A DNA stretch of 55,843 nt, taken from Flavobacterium fluvii (GTDB lineage: Bacteria; Bacteroidota; Bacteroidia; Flavobacteriales; Flavobacteriaceae). The notes under the pieces are model-generated. The model was given only the letters and a program-made list of their open reading frames with translations. It did not search any database and had not been told where the DNA came from. Shown piece after piece: positions 17,825-27,679 of this stretch (position 1 is its first letter; each line of letters opens with the position of its first letter). The position numbers were made by a program, and so were the translations under genes. The DNA lies in contig NZ_FQWB01000010.1 in assembly GCF_900129545.1 (NCBI RefSeq), forward strand, positions 1 through 55,843. Reading direction: 5' to 3'.

Positions 17825-19378
17825 ATGACAGCATTTCAATGGTTTGTGTTTTTCTTGATTGTACAAATAATTCACTTCTTGGGAACTTGGAAAATATATG
17901 AAGCTGCCGGCAAAAAACGTTGGGAAGCTGCCATTCCAGTATATAATGCCATTGTTTTACTTAAAATAATCGGTCGCCCGACTTGGTGGACACTTTTGCT
18001 TTTCATTCCTATTATCAACCTGATCATGTTTCCTGTCATTTGGGTGGAGACTTTGAGAAGTTTTGGTAAAAAATCATCATTAGACACTTTTTTAGGCATC
18101 GCCACCTTAGGTTTTTACATCTATTATGTCAATTATACGCAGCAATTAAATTATGTAGCCAACAGAAATTTGAATGCAGAAAACCAAACTGCGAGCACAT
18201 TAAGTTCGTTGCTTTTTGCCATTATTGTGGCAACATTGGTTCACACTTATGTGGTACAACCTTTTACCATTCCTACTTCTTCACTGGAAAAATCATTATT
18301 GGTTGGTGACTTTTTGTTCGTGAGCAAAATGAATTATGGCGCCAGAGTTCCCATGACTGCCGTGGCTTTGCCAATGGTTCATGATTCGATTCCATTGACC
18401 AAAAGCAAATCCTATCTAAGCTGGCCTCAATTGCCTTATTTCAGGTTGCCTGCTTTCGAAAAAATAAAACATTCAGACATTGTCGTTTTCAACTGGCCAG
18501 CGGACACTGTTTATCAATTTTTTGACCGTTCCGACAGAAAAGCCGTCATCAAACCAATTGACAAAAAATCAAATTATGTAAAACGTTGTGTTGGAATTCC
18601 TGGTGACAGCCTATCCATAAAAGACGGAATTGTTTACATCAACGGTCAAGTATTGACCTTGCCTGAGAGAGCAAAACCGCAATACTCATACAAAATAGCC
18701 TTGGACGGAAAAACACCAATAGATTTTGAATATTTATTCAAAGACATGGACGTGACGGACGGAGCTGGATTCACTAGTGAAGCCAGAGACACCTTATTTG
18801 TGGGTGCCTTGACAGATGCCAGTGTTCAGAGACTAAAAAATGTTCCCGGAATTACAGCCGTGACCAGAGAAATATCAAAAGGTGTTGAAGACGGCATATT
18901 TCCACATATCAACAAATGGAATCGCGATAATTATGGTCCAATTTACATTCCGGAGGAAGGCAAAACCGTAGCCATAAACTTTATGACTTTGCCTTTATAT
19001 AGTAGAATCATAACCGAATATGAAAATAACAAACTGGAAGTCAAGGGCAGCGATATTTACATCAATGGTGAAAAAACAAAAACCTATACCTTCAAACAAA
19101 ACTACTATTGGATGATGGGTGACAATCGTCACAGATCTGAAGACAGCCGTTATTGGGGTTATGTTCCCGCAGACCATGTCGTGGGAAAACCAGTCTTCAT
19201 TTGGATGAGCTGGGACACCAATGGCAAAGGATTTGGAAAAATCCGTTGGGAAAGATTGTTTACCACTGTTGGCGGAGACGGTCAGCCACAATCGTATTTT
19301 CAATATTTCATGATTGCATTGTTTGCCTTTTTTGTTGGAGAATATTTTTGGAAAAAGAGAAAAGCAAATAAAGCATAA
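17825..19378 (+). CDS. lepB: Signal peptidase I, N-terminally extended
   Basis: Cleaves signal peptides at the periplasmic face of the inner membrane. It is 517 aa, much longer than typical LepB. The first 115 aa form an extra module of about four helices (DUF5684-like, IYEAAGKKRWEAAIPVYNAIV). A membrane helix (127-145) follows, then the catalytic Ser of box B (TSSLEKSLLVGD, Ser about 153), the catalytic Lys of box D (YVKRCVGIPGD, Lys about 253) and box E (MMGDNRHRSEDSRYWGYVP). A further hydrophobic helix lies at the C-terminus. A large insert between boxes D and E is usual in Bacteroidota. Confidence 0.94.
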   Translation: MTAFQWFVFFLIVQIIHFLGTWKIYEAAGKKRWEAAIPVYNAIVLLKIIGRPTWWTLLLFIPIINLIMFPVIWVETLRSFGKKSSLDTFLGIATLGFYIYYVNYTQQLNYVANRNLNAENQTASTLSSLLFAIIVATLVHTYVVQPFTIPTSSLEKSLLVGDFLFVSKMNYGARVPMTAVALPMVHDSIPLTKSKSYLSWPQLPYFRLPAFEKIKHSDIVVFNWPADTVYQFFDRSDRKAVIKPIDKKSNYVKRCVGIPGDSLSIKDGIVYINGQVLTLPERAKPQYSYKIALDGKTPIDFEYLFKDMDVTDGAGFTSEARDTLFVGALTDASVQRLKNVPGITAVTREISKGVEDGIFPHINKWNRDNYGPIYIPEEGKTVAINFMTLPLYSRIITEYENNKLEVKGSDIYINGEKTKTYTFKQNYYWMMGDNRHRSEDSRYWGYVPADHVVGKPVFIWMSWDTNGKGFGKIRWERLFTTVGGDGQPQSYFQYFMIALFAFFVGEYFWKKRKANKA

Positions 19379-19400
19379 CTAAAACGTTTCGGATTTCAGG

Positions 19401-19434
19401 TTTCAAGTTCCAACCTGAAATCTGGAACTTGAAA
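19401..19434. repeat. Short intergenic inverted repeat
   Basis: TTTCAAGTTCCA and its complement TGGAACTTGAAA, separated by 10 nt, form a perfect 12-bp stem between lepB and wbqC. An overlapping stem (TTCAGGT / ACCTGAA) competes with it. It could be an attenuator or a dispersed repeat; there is no U-run. Confidence 0.6.
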
Positions 19435-19447
19435 ACAAATAATACAA

Positions 19448-20077
19448 ATGAAATCGTTATTATTTCCTACCTACTTTCCATCGATTAGTCATTTTGTTGC
19501 CATGGCACAATCTGAAAAAATCGTGTTTGAAATGGAAGATAATTTCCAAAAACAGACCAATCGCAACAGAACCTATATTTACAGTCCGAATGGTATCCAG
19601 CTATTGAACATTCCCGTAAAACATTCGTTGGAAGGTCGCCATCAAAAAACAAAAGACACCCGGGTAGAAACCGCTTTCGACTGGCAAAAACAACATTTCA
19701 AATCACTGGAAGCAGCTTATAGAACCTCTCCTTTCTTTGAATATTTTGAAGATGACATTCGTCCCATTTTCGAAAAAAAACACGTTTTTTTGATGGATTT
19801 GAATTTCGAAGCAATGGAAATTGTTGCCAAATGTTTGCGAATGAAATTCGAATACGACACCACGAGCGAATACTTCCACGAAGTGGATCCGAACACGATT
19901 TTGGATTTCAGGGCTTTGGCAGACGGTAAAAAAGACAACTCCCAATTTGAATCCTATACCCAAGTTTTCGAAGAAAAACACGGTTTTTTGAACAATCTAA
20001 GTATTCTGGATTTGTTGTTTAACGAAGGAAGATACGCTTTGGATTATTTGAAAAAGCAACCATTGATTTTAAAGTAA
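19448..20077 (+). CDS. WbqC family protein
   Basis: 209 aa. Recognisable WbqC features are the N-terminal LFPTYFPSISHFVAMAQSEK, TNRNRTYIYSPNGIQLLNIPVKH and, near the end, FEEKHGFLNNLSILDLLFNEGR. WbqC proteins occur in polysaccharide loci and are of uncertain biochemical role. The gene follows lepB and converges with the endonuclease gene, 14 bases away. Confidence 0.85.
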   Translation: MKSLLFPTYFPSISHFVAMAQSEKIVFEMEDNFQKQTNRNRTYIYSPNGIQLLNIPVKHSLEGRHQKTKDTRVETAFDWQKQHFKSLEAAYRTSPFFEYFEDDIRPIFEKKHVFLMDLNFEAMEIVAKCLRMKFEYDTTSEYFHEVDPNTILDFRALADGKKDNSQFESYTQVFEEKHGFLNNLSILDLLFNEGRYALDYLKKQPLILK

Positions 20078-20091
20078 AGTTTATCCCGTCA

Positions 20092-21141
20092 CTACTCCAT
20101 TGACAATGTTGCCATAATTGGATAATGGTCGGAATTTTCAAATTCAGGAAAACTTTCGAATTTTTTGACTTTCATCGTGGCATCGGCAAAAATATAATCG
20201 ATTCTGGCTGGATAATACCTGAATTTGTAAGTGGCTCCAAAACCTTTTCCGGCTTCCTCAAAACTGTCTTTCAGTTTTCCCTTGATGTTACGATACACGT
20301 ACGAAAAAGCACTGTTATTCATGTCTCCACAAATAATGACGGGATAAGGACAGTCTTTTTTGTGTTCCTTGAATATTTCGGCTTGCTGCTGCTGCTGCAT
20401 AAAGGCTTTACTTATCCTGGTAAAAAGCTTTTGTGATTTCCCACCTTGATTGATGGCATCAATATTCTCATTTATTTCATTGACATCAGGCGAAATTTTT
20501 ATCGATTGCAAGTGCATATTATACACCCTGATAATGTCTTTCCCTTTTTTGATGTCGGCAAAAACAACATTGTTGCTTGAATTTGGAAACACGATATGCC
20601 CTTGATCTATAATGGGAAACTTGGAAAAAATGGCTTGTCCCGTCTTGATTTGATTGCCTTCCGTAAAAATATAACGATGCGGATACACTTTTAAATCAAT
20701 ATTGGCCGAATTGGAATATTCCTGGATGCACAATATGTCCGGGTTTTCATCATTGATGAAAGCAAGAACATTATCCGGCACATCATCTCGTTCCAACCAT
20801 TTGAACACATTGAACAAACGCACGTTATAACTCATGACAACAAAATCTTTTTCGTCAACTGGATTCTCTTTGGCTGAAAATTTATAAAACTTGTTGATAA
20901 AAGTAATTCCCATCAAAAGCACCAAACCCGACAAAATCATGCGTTTCTTGAATTGAATTCCCCAATACAGAAAAAACAGCCCATTCAACACGAAAAACAA
21001 AGGCATGAACAAGGTAAACACCGACAAAAGAGGAAAAACCTCGGGAGCTAAAAAAGGCAAGATATAAGCAACGAAAGTTGATACAGTCAGGACTATATTC
21101 AAAAAAAACATTATTTTATTAAACCAAGAAAGGTTTTTCAT
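20092..21141 (-). CDS. Endonuclease/exonuclease/phosphatase family membrane protein
   Basis: 349 aa. Two or three N-terminal membrane helices (about residues 8-90) precede an EEP domain. VMSYNVRLFN, ILCIQEYSN (metal-binding Glu), VIICGDMNN (catalytic Asp/Asn), RIDYIFA and NSDHYPIMATL (catalytic Asp-His) are all present. The substrate may be nucleic acid, phospholipid or another phosphodiester; membrane anchoring suggests an envelope substrate. Confidence 0.85.
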   Translation of the reverse strand: MKNLSWFNKIMFFLNIVLTVSTFVAYILPFLAPEVFPLLSVFTLFMPLFFVLNGLFFLYWGIQFKKRMILSGLVLLMGITFINKFYKFSAKENPVDEKDFVVMSYNVRLFNVFKWLERDDVPDNVLAFINDENPDILCIQEYSNSANIDLKVYPHRYIFTEGNQIKTGQAIFSKFPIIDQGHIVFPNSSNNVVFADIKKGKDIIRVYNMHLQSIKISPDVNEINENIDAINQGGKSQKLFTRISKAFMQQQQQAEIFKEHKKDCPYPVIICGDMNNSAFSYVYRNIKGKLKDSFEEAGKGFGATYKFRYYPARIDYIFADATMKVKKFESFPEFENSDHYPIMATLSME

Positions 21142-21214
21142 ATGCTTATAATTTCATTGCTGCAAACTGCGACTGAATACCTGTCTGCCGACAGGCGGGC
21201 TGCAAACTGAACAC

Positions 21215-22087
21215 TTATTTCCCGGCTTTGAACAAGAATTCTTTTTCTTCTTTTGTCAAACAATCATAACCCGAACGACTGATTTTATCCAGTATTTCGT
21301 CTATTTGTTGTTGTGTCTTGTCCTTTGTCACAATCCTGGAAATAGTCTTCTCCGCAGGTTTTTTATAATTTTTGTGAACCTTTTTGAATGGCTTTGATGG
21401 GGATTTCTTAAACAAATTAACAAAAAAATCTATTATGCTTGAAACAATTTTACTCAAATCGGTTCCATTTTCCAATAATTTGACATAAACAAAACCAAAA
21501 AAAGCACCTGCCAAATGGGCAATATGTCCTCCAGAATTATCCAAACGGATTTGTAATAAATCAATCACGAGAATCACGACCGTAATATGCCAAAGTTTGA
21601 CATTCCCAACAAACAACAACCGTACATTCATCAAAGGGCTATAAGTAGTCGCTGCAACCAAAATCGCCATAATGGCTCCGGAAGCCCCAACTAGTGGCGC
21701 AATAACATTCATTAAATAAAAGGACAAAACAAAGATTATTCCTGAAAAAATAGCCGACAGTATGTACAGTCCCAATAATTGCTTCTGGTTGAAAAAAGTC
21801 AAAAACAATTGACTGGAAAAATTCAAAATTATCAAATTGAAAAAAATATGAAACAGGTCTGAATGAAAAAAAGCATAGGTAATTATTGACCAAGGTTTCC
21901 ATAGAAAATCTGCTGGATTGGAGGACAAACTCACGTATTGAATAAAATTCACGTCAATATCCACCAATCGCAATAGTCCAAAAACCACATACGAAACCAC
22001 GAAACAAGCGATATTCCAGTAGATTAACTTTTGGGTTATTCCACCGAATTTATACTGCATTTTTAAGTCGTCAATTATACTGCCCAT
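21215..22087 (-). CDS. Rhomboid family intramembrane serine protease (first of a tandem pair)
   Basis: 290 aa, six membrane helices. The catalytic Ser lies in GASGAIMAIL, and the catalytic His in GGHIAHLAGAFFGF. HIFFNLIILNF is the conserved helix-2 motif. A C-terminal cytoplasmic tail of about 90 aa is basic and ends in ISRSGYDCLTKEEKEFLFKAGK, a small conserved C-terminal motif of Bacteroidota rhomboids. It lies 68 bases downstream of the other rhomboid gene. Confidence 0.9.
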   Translation of the reverse strand: MGSIIDDLKMQYKFGGITQKLIYWNIACFVVSYVVFGLLRLVDIDVNFIQYVSLSSNPADFLWKPWSIITYAFFHSDLFHIFFNLIILNFSSQLFLTFFNQKQLLGLYILSAIFSGIIFVLSFYLMNVIAPLVGASGAIMAILVAATTYSPLMNVRLLFVGNVKLWHITVVILVIDLLQIRLDNSGGHIAHLAGAFFGFVYVKLLENGTDLSKIVSSIIDFFVNLFKKSPSKPFKKVHKNYKKPAEKTISRIVTKDKTQQQIDEILDKISRSGYDCLTKEEKEFLFKAGK

Positions 22088-22155
22088 TTTAGATTTTAAT
22101 TTTTAGATTCCTTCCTAACTACTGAATACTGATTACTGAAATCTGCAATCTGGAT

Positions 22156-22959
22156 TTAATTCCAACGATTTTTGTTGAACTGGTTTTTCTTCCAAAACCA
22201 CATCATCAAGAAACCCGTTACTGCTCCACCAACGTGGGCAAAATGAGCAACTCCTGTACTTCCTGCTCCAAAAATAGATTGTCCTTTGAATCCTAAAAAC
22301 AAATCGATTGCCAATATTCCCGGCACAAAATATTTCGCTTTTATTGGAACTGGAATAAACATCAAGGCTAATTCGGCATTGGGTAGCATAAAAGCAAAAG
22401 CAACCAACAATCCATAAATAGCACCCGAAGCTCCAACAACAGGGATTTTTGTAAGCATCGAGGCTTGGGCAATAGCATTAAATTGTTCTTGAGTACAATG
22501 AACTCTTTCCAAAATAGTATTGATCTCTCCTGCCATCATTTTGCCATTTGAATCAAAAAGCGAACTATAATCGGCATTTAATAATTGATGAAGCTCCGAA
22601 GATGATAAATTCAAACTGGCAACTTCCGACAATAAAGAATTAATTTCATAATAATTCATTCCTGTATGAAGCAGTGCAGCTCCCAAACCACAAGAAATAT
22701 AGAAAAACAAGAATTTTTCTCCACCCCAAAAATGTTCCAAAGCACTTCCAAAGGAATACAGCGCAAACATATTGAAGAAAATATGCATATAGCCTCCATG
22801 CATAAACATATGGGTTATAAGCTGCCAAACCTTGAATCTATCGTTTTCAGGGTAGAAAAGTGCAAATAAATCATACGATGCCGGCACTAATTGTGAGCCA
22901 ATAAAAAAGATAATATTTATAATCAATAGTTGCTTTACAACTGGCGTGATATTCATCAT
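22156..22959 (-). CDS. Rhomboid family intramembrane serine protease (second of the pair)
   Basis: 267 aa, about six helices. Catalytic Ser in GASGAIYGLL and His in GVAHFAHVGGAVTGF; HMFMHGGYMHIFFNMFALY is the HxxxN-type motif. A roughly 50-aa soluble insert (residues 110-165) between helices distinguishes it from its neighbour. The start overlaps the mutL stop by 4 bases (coupled). Confidence 0.9.
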   Translation of the reverse strand: MMNITPVVKQLLIINIIFFIGSQLVPASYDLFALFYPENDRFKVWQLITHMFMHGGYMHIFFNMFALYSFGSALEHFWGGEKFLFFYISCGLGAALLHTGMNYYEINSLLSEVASLNLSSSELHQLLNADYSSLFDSNGKMMAGEINTILERVHCTQEQFNAIAQASMLTKIPVVGASGAIYGLLVAFAFMLPNAELALMFIPVPIKAKYFVPGILAIDLFLGFKGQSIFGAGSTGVAHFAHVGGAVTGFLMMWFWKKNQFNKNRWN

Positions 22960-24833
22960 AGTGCAAATTTTTTGTCTAAATCTTCCACACGCATCGTGAT
23001 GAAAGTAGGTTTATGAAATGGGGAAACATTGGGGTCTTTGCAGGCAAAAAGCCCGTTGACCAAGTTTTCCTGTTCTTTTTGGGTTAAATAAGTTCCGGTT
23101 TTTACCGCCAAACTTCGTGCCATCGATTTGGCAATGGTGTCATTTTGGCTGAAACTGCTTTCCGGAATTCCGTCCTGCAAATCGCTCAAAAGTTGTTCCA
23201 AAACGATGGAAGCTTCACTCTCGGAAACATTGACCGGCAATCCCGAAATCACCACGCTGTCTTCATTGGTTTCCTCAAAAACAAAGCCTGTATTGGTCAA
23301 CGAAGGTTTCAATTCGGTTATCAACTGCATTTCTCCATTGGAAAAATACAAATGCAACGGAAACAACAATTGCTGGCTTGATGCCAAATTGACCGTGATA
23401 TTGGTCAAAAATTGTTCATACAAAATGCGTTGGTGTGCCCGCTGCTGATCCACGATAATCATTCCTGACTTGATGGGATTCACGATGTATTTTTTATGGA
23501 TTTGATGCGTTTTATGCACCGCCTGTTCCACTTCTTCCCCATCAAACAAAGAAGAAGTAACTTCATCATTCTCGAACGTGACTTCATTATTTTCAAATGA
23601 AATCGTGTCAACTTCTTGCGTATCGTGTTTCAAACCCACGTACAAACTTTCCCAACTTGCGGCTGGCTCCGGTTTTCTATAACTGGAACTTGTATTTGCA
23701 TAATGTTTGTTGGGTTTGTCTTCTTCCGAAAATGGATTAAAACTGCCATCAACCTGAATCGTGGGCGTTGCCGCTTCCAAATCTTTATAATGGTATGGTG
23801 TGTCCAGATTGGCATCGCGCTCAAAATCCAAAACGGGAGCCACGTTAAATTGTCCCAAGCTGTGTTTTATCGAAGCCCTCAAAATGGCATACAAAGCCGA
23901 TTCATCGTCAAACTTGATTTCCGTTTTTGTTGGGTGAATATTGATGTCAATGGAATTGGGCGGCACTTGAAGATACAGAAAATAACTCGGCTGTGCCCCG
24001 TCTTTCAAAAGTCCATCGTAAGCGGCCATCACGGCGTGGTGCAAATAACCGCTTTTTATGAAACGATCATTGACAAAGAAAAACTGTTCTCCCCTATTTT
24101 TCTTCGCAAACTCGGGCTTGCAAACAAAACCTTGAATGTTCACGATTTCGGTTTCCTCGTTAACGGGAACTAATTTCTCGTTGGTTTTCCCCGAAAAAAC
24201 ATTCACGATTCGCTGCCTGAAACTCGAAGCCTGCAAATTGAACATTTCGCTTCCGTTGTGATAAAACGTAAAATATATTTGAGGATGCGCCAATGCCACT
24301 CGTTGAAACTCATCAACAATATGACGATATTCCACCACATCCGATTTCAGGAAATTGCGGCGGGCAGGAATATTAAAAAATAAATTTTTGACTGCAAATG
24401 AAGTTCCTTTTGGCAAAACCGCCATTTCTTGCGACACAAACTTGCTGCCTTCAATGACAATGTGGGTTCCCAATTCTTCCTGATCTTGCTTGGTTTTCAT
24501 TTCCACGTGGGCAATTGCGGCAATCGATGCCAATGCTTCCCCGCGAAACCCTTTGGTATGCAACGAAAACAAATCTTCTGCCTGGCGAATTTTGGAAGTG
24601 GCGTGACGCTCAAAACACAAACGAGCATCGGTAACGCTCATTCCTTTTCCGTTGTCAATGACTTGAACCAGTGATTTTCCGGCATCTTTCAGAATTAATT
24701 TAATGTCATTTGCACCCGCATCAACGGCATTTTCAAGCAATTCCTTGACCACCGAAGCCGGTCGCTGAACGACTTCTCCAGCGGCAATTTGATTGGCAAC
24801 ATGATCAGGAAGTAATTGTATTATACTCGGCAT
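22956..24833 (-). CDS. mutL: DNA mismatch repair protein MutL
   Basis: 625 aa. The GHKL ATPase domain is complete: IAAGEVVQRPASVVKELLEN, VIDNGKGM, HATSKI and TKGFRGEALASI. The transducer domain follows (VNDRFIKS, NIHPTKTEIKF). The C-terminal dimerisation domain keeps the fold, but the endonuclease motifs are altered. The DQHA(x)2E(x)4E site reads DQQRAHQRILYE (His to Gln, first Glu to Gln), and the CPHGRP site reads SPFHKP. It therefore probably acts without metal-dependent nicking. Bases 24834-24993 upstream and downstream contain only the ribH terminator. Confidence 0.94.
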   Translation of the reverse strand: MPSIIQLLPDHVANQIAAGEVVQRPASVVKELLENAVDAGANDIKLILKDAGKSLVQVIDNGKGMSVTDARLCFERHATSKIRQAEDLFSLHTKGFRGEALASIAAIAHVEMKTKQDQEELGTHIVIEGSKFVSQEMAVLPKGTSFAVKNLFFNIPARRNFLKSDVVEYRHIVDEFQRVALAHPQIYFTFYHNGSEMFNLQASSFRQRIVNVFSGKTNEKLVPVNEETEIVNIQGFVCKPEFAKKNRGEQFFFVNDRFIKSGYLHHAVMAAYDGLLKDGAQPSYFLYLQVPPNSIDINIHPTKTEIKFDDESALYAILRASIKHSLGQFNVAPVLDFERDANLDTPYHYKDLEAATPTIQVDGSFNPFSEEDKPNKHYANTSSSYRKPEPAASWESLYVGLKHDTQEVDTISFENNEVTFENDEVTSSLFDGEEVEQAVHKTHQIHKKYIVNPIKSGMIIVDQQRAHQRILYEQFLTNITVNLASSQQLLFPLHLYFSNGEMQLITELKPSLTNTGFVFEETNEDSVVISGLPVNVSESEASIVLEQLLSDLQDGIPESSFSQNDTIAKSMARSLAVKTGTYLTQKEQENLVNGLFACKDPNVSPFHKPTFITMRVEDLDKKFAL

Positions 24834-24930
24834 TAGTTCAGTTTGTGGTTTTTAGTTTTTGGTTTTTGGTCTAAACCAACGGGAACAAATTTAAGGAATT
24901 TCTATTGGGATTAATAGATAAATTAATCAT

Positions 24931-24972
24931 AAAAAACAAAAAACCTATACCGTCAAAAACAGTATAGGTTTT
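24931..24972 (-). terminator. Terminator of ribH
   Basis: An 11-bp stem (AAAACCTATAC / GTATAGGTTTT) with an 11-nt loop. On the minus strand it is followed by a T-rich run, 22 bases after the ribH stop. Confidence 0.75.
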
Positions 24973-24993
24973 AGAAAAACATCTTTAATATTT

Positions 24994-25563
24994 TTATTCG
25001 TCCAACATTTTCAAACCTTCTATTTGCAAAGGTCCCGTGGATAATAAGGGTTGATTTTTTAAATGGTGGCTAAACGAAGCTTGGTGTCTCAAATAAGCCA
25101 TTTTTATGGCGGCAACAGCGGCTTCCGTTCCTTTATTTCCGTGGATTCCTCCACTTCTATCTATGGATTGTTGCATGGTGTTATCGGTCAAAACACAAAA
25201 AATAACAGGAATATCCGTTTGAACATTCAAGTCTTTAATGCCTTGGGTAACGCCTTCGCATACAAAATCAAAATGCTTGGTTTGTCCTTGAATCACGCAA
25301 CCAATCACGATTACGGCATCCACATTTTGGGTTTGCAACATTTTTTTGGCTCCATAAACGAGTTCAAAACTCCCGGGAACATTCCATCGAATGATGTGTT
25401 CCGAGGGAACTTCGTTTTCGAGAAGACCTGTTATTGCACCATTGAAAAGCCCTTCGGTTATGGTGTCATTCCACTCTGAAACAACAATCCCAAACCGAAA
25501 ATTTTTCGCGTCTGGGATTGAGTTTTTATCGTATTCGGACAAATTTTTATTTATCGTAGCCAT
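24994..25563 (-). CDS. ribH: 6,7-dimethyl-8-ribityllumazine synthase
   Basis: Penultimate enzyme of riboflavin synthesis, 189 aa. Motifs are VSEWNDTITEGLFNGA, VPGSFELVYGAKKM, GCVIQGQTKHFDFVCEGVTQGI (with catalytic His) and VLTDNTMQQSIDRSGG...NKGTEAA. Usual length is about 155-165 aa; this one has a short N-terminal and a roughly 25-aa C-terminal extension (LLSTGPLQIEGLKMLDE). Co-directional with the TPR gene 71 bases upstream. Confidence 0.95.
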   Translation of the reverse strand: MATINKNLSEYDKNSIPDAKNFRFGIVVSEWNDTITEGLFNGAITGLLENEVPSEHIIRWNVPGSFELVYGAKKMLQTQNVDAVIVIGCVIQGQTKHFDFVCEGVTQGIKDLNVQTDIPVIFCVLTDNTMQQSIDRSGGIHGNKGTEAAVAAIKMAYLRHQASFSHHLKNQPLLSTGPLQIEGLKMLDE

Positions 25564-25634
25564 CTTTATTTAAGATTACAGATTGTAGATTTTAGATTGC
25601 AGAAAAACTGTCATCTGAATACTGCCATCTGGAT

Positions 25635-26408
25635 TTATTGTGCCAATCCTATCAATACATCTACTGAAGCAGCTTCAGGAGAGGCCTCAAAATTCTCTTT
25701 TATATCCGTGAAATATTTAAGAGCGTCTTCATTGTTTTTTAATTCCAAAGCTGTTTTTCCTGCTTTCAACAAGAAACGTGGCGTAGTAAAATCATTTTTA
25801 TTGGATTCAGCCGCTTTCACATAATATTCCAAAGCTTCTTTTGGTTGTTTGTTTTGAGAATAAGCATCTCCAATGGCACCTTTTGCCAAAGCGCTCAAAA
25901 CAACGTCATCCGATTTGAATTTTCCTAAATAATCAATAGCTTCCGTGTATTTACCTGTATTCAAGTAGGCAATACCTGCATAATAGTTGGCAAGATTCCC
26001 TGCATCTGTTCCAGAATATTTATCGGCAATATCAACAAAACCGAATTTTCCTTCAGCTCCTTTCAAAGACAATTTATATAGAGAATCACTGGCAACACCG
26101 TCTGTCGCTTGCTGAAAATATTGTTGTGCTTGAAACATTTCGGTTGCAGCCTCGTCTTCTTTTGGAGCGGCAACAAATTTTTCATAGGCTAAATATCCAA
26201 CCAAAACCAATGCGATTGCACCAACTACTCCAATAATTACATTTTGATTTTTAGCTACAAAATCTTCAGTTTTTGAAGCCGTTTCGTCCAATGTTGAAAA
26301 AACACCTGCAGTGGTACTGTCTTTTTCAATAACTTGTATGTCTTCCGTAACTTCAGTAACTTCTTTTTCTTTTGCTGGTTTATATCCTCTTTTATTATAA
26401 GTAGCCAT
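25635..26408 (-). CDS. Membrane-anchored tetratricopeptide repeat protein (YfgM-like)
   Basis: 257 aa. A charged cytoplasmic N-terminus of about 75 aa is followed by one membrane helix (IIGVVGAIALVLVGYLAY). A periplasmic helical part with at least two TPR-like units follows: YYAGIAYLNTGKYTEAIDYL and GDAYSQNKQPKEALEYYVKA. The topology resembles YfgM, a periplasmic chaperone partner of SecYEG and BamB, but the assignment is by architecture only. It diverges from recF. Confidence 0.8.
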   Translation of the reverse strand: MATYNKRGYKPAKEKEVTEVTEDIQVIEKDSTTAGVFSTLDETASKTEDFVAKNQNVIIGVVGAIALVLVGYLAYEKFVAAPKEDEAATEMFQAQQYFQQATDGVASDSLYKLSLKGAEGKFGFVDIADKYSGTDAGNLANYYAGIAYLNTGKYTEAIDYLGKFKSDDVVLSALAKGAIGDAYSQNKQPKEALEYYVKAAESNKNDFTTPRFLLKAGKTALELKNNEDALKYFTDIKENFEASPEAASVDVLIGLAQ

Positions 26409-26431
26409 TTAAATTTTAATTTAGTGAGTGG

Positions 26432-26439
26432 CAAAAATA
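26432..26439 (-). promoter_or_regulatory. -7 element of the TPR-protein gene
   Basis: TATTTTTG on the minus strand, 24 nt ahead of the ATG, fits TAnnTTTG. No -33 box at normal spacing. Confidence 0.4.
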
Positions 26440-26552
26440 TAATATTTATTCAAATCTAAAACCTCTTTTATCGATATTTTTCAATAATTTGCACCCACCT
26501 AAAAAAAACGCTTCAAAAGCAACAAGTTTCTCAATACCAGCTAGCCTTACAA

Positions 26553-27632
26553 ATGTATTTAAAAAAGATTTCCTTATTCAATTACAAGAATTTTTCAGAA
26601 GCAGATTTCGAATTTGTGGGCAAAATAAATTGTTTTGTGGGCAAAAACGGAATTGGAAAGACCAATGTGCTGGATGCCATCTATCATTTGTCTTACGGAA
26701 AAAGTTATTTCAACCCGTTGGCTGTCCAAAACATCAAGCACGGGGAAGAATTTTTTGTCATCGACGGCGAGTTTGAAATCAACGAAAGAAACGAGCAAAT
26801 TGTATGCAGCCTAAAAAAAGGACAAAAAAAAATATTGAAACGCAACGGAAAAGTCTATGACAAATTTTCGGAACACGTTGGCTTCATTCCATTGGTAATC
26901 ATCTCGCCTGCCGACAGGGATTTGATCGTGGAAGGCAGCGAAACCCGTCGAAAATTTATGGACAGCGTGATTTCGCAATTGGATTCCCAATACCTGAAAC
27001 AACTCATTCAATACCAAAAAGTGATGAGCCAGCGCAATGCCTTGTTGAAATATTTTGCGTTGAATTATGTTTTCGACAATGACACCCTTTCTATTTACAA
27101 CGAGCAACTCGCCACTTTCGGGAAATACATTTTCGAAAAACGGAAAGAATTCATCGAGCAGTTTATCCCTATTTTCAACACGCATCATCAAGCCATAACC
27201 GGCTCGCAAGAAACCGTGCAATTGGTTTACGAAAGCCATTTATTCGAGAATGACTTGTTGACACTTTTGGAAGAAAACATCAATAAAGACAGGGCTCTGC
27301 ACTACACTAGCGTGGGAATCCACAAGGATGATTTATCGTTTGAAATCGACAATTATCCGATAAAAAAATTCGGCTCGCAAGGCCAACAAAAATCATTTCT
27401 GATCGCCTTGAAACTGGCGCAATTCGAGTTCATAAAAAACCAATGCGGCCTAAAACCCATTTTATTGTTTGACGACATCTTTGACAAATTGGATGAAAGT
27501 CGGGTATCCAAAATAATGGAAATGGTCAACAGCGATTCTTTTGGACAGCTTTTCATTTCGGACACGCATCCAGAACGCACCGAAAACATCGTGAAATCGA
27601 CACACCAGACTTATAAAATATTCAACTTGTAA
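26553..27632 (+). CDS. recF: DNA replication/repair protein RecF
   Basis: 359 aa SMC-like ATPase that loads RecA at gaps with RecO and RecR. The N-terminus is MYLKKISLFNYKNF. Walker A is GKNGIGKT (30-37), the signature region is KKFGSQGQQKSFLIALKLAQ, and Walker B is PILLFDDIFDKLDESR, followed by FISDTHPER. It is the usual length. Separated from dnaA and gyrB, as is normal in Bacteroidota. Confidence 0.95.
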   Translation: MYLKKISLFNYKNFSEADFEFVGKINCFVGKNGIGKTNVLDAIYHLSYGKSYFNPLAVQNIKHGEEFFVIDGEFEINERNEQIVCSLKKGQKKILKRNGKVYDKFSEHVGFIPLVIISPADRDLIVEGSETRRKFMDSVISQLDSQYLKQLIQYQKVMSQRNALLKYFALNYVFDNDTLSIYNEQLATFGKYIFEKRKEFIEQFIPIFNTHHQAITGSQETVQLVYESHLFENDLLTLLEENINKDRALHYTSVGIHKDDLSFEIDNYPIKKFGSQGQQKSFLIALKLAQFEFIKNQCGLKPILLFDDIFDKLDESRVSKIMEMVNSDSFGQLFISDTHPERTENIVKSTHQTYKIFNL

Positions 27633-27679
27633 AAAGAAATTGCCTATTTTAGCCACACATAAAATAAATCAATTCCACA

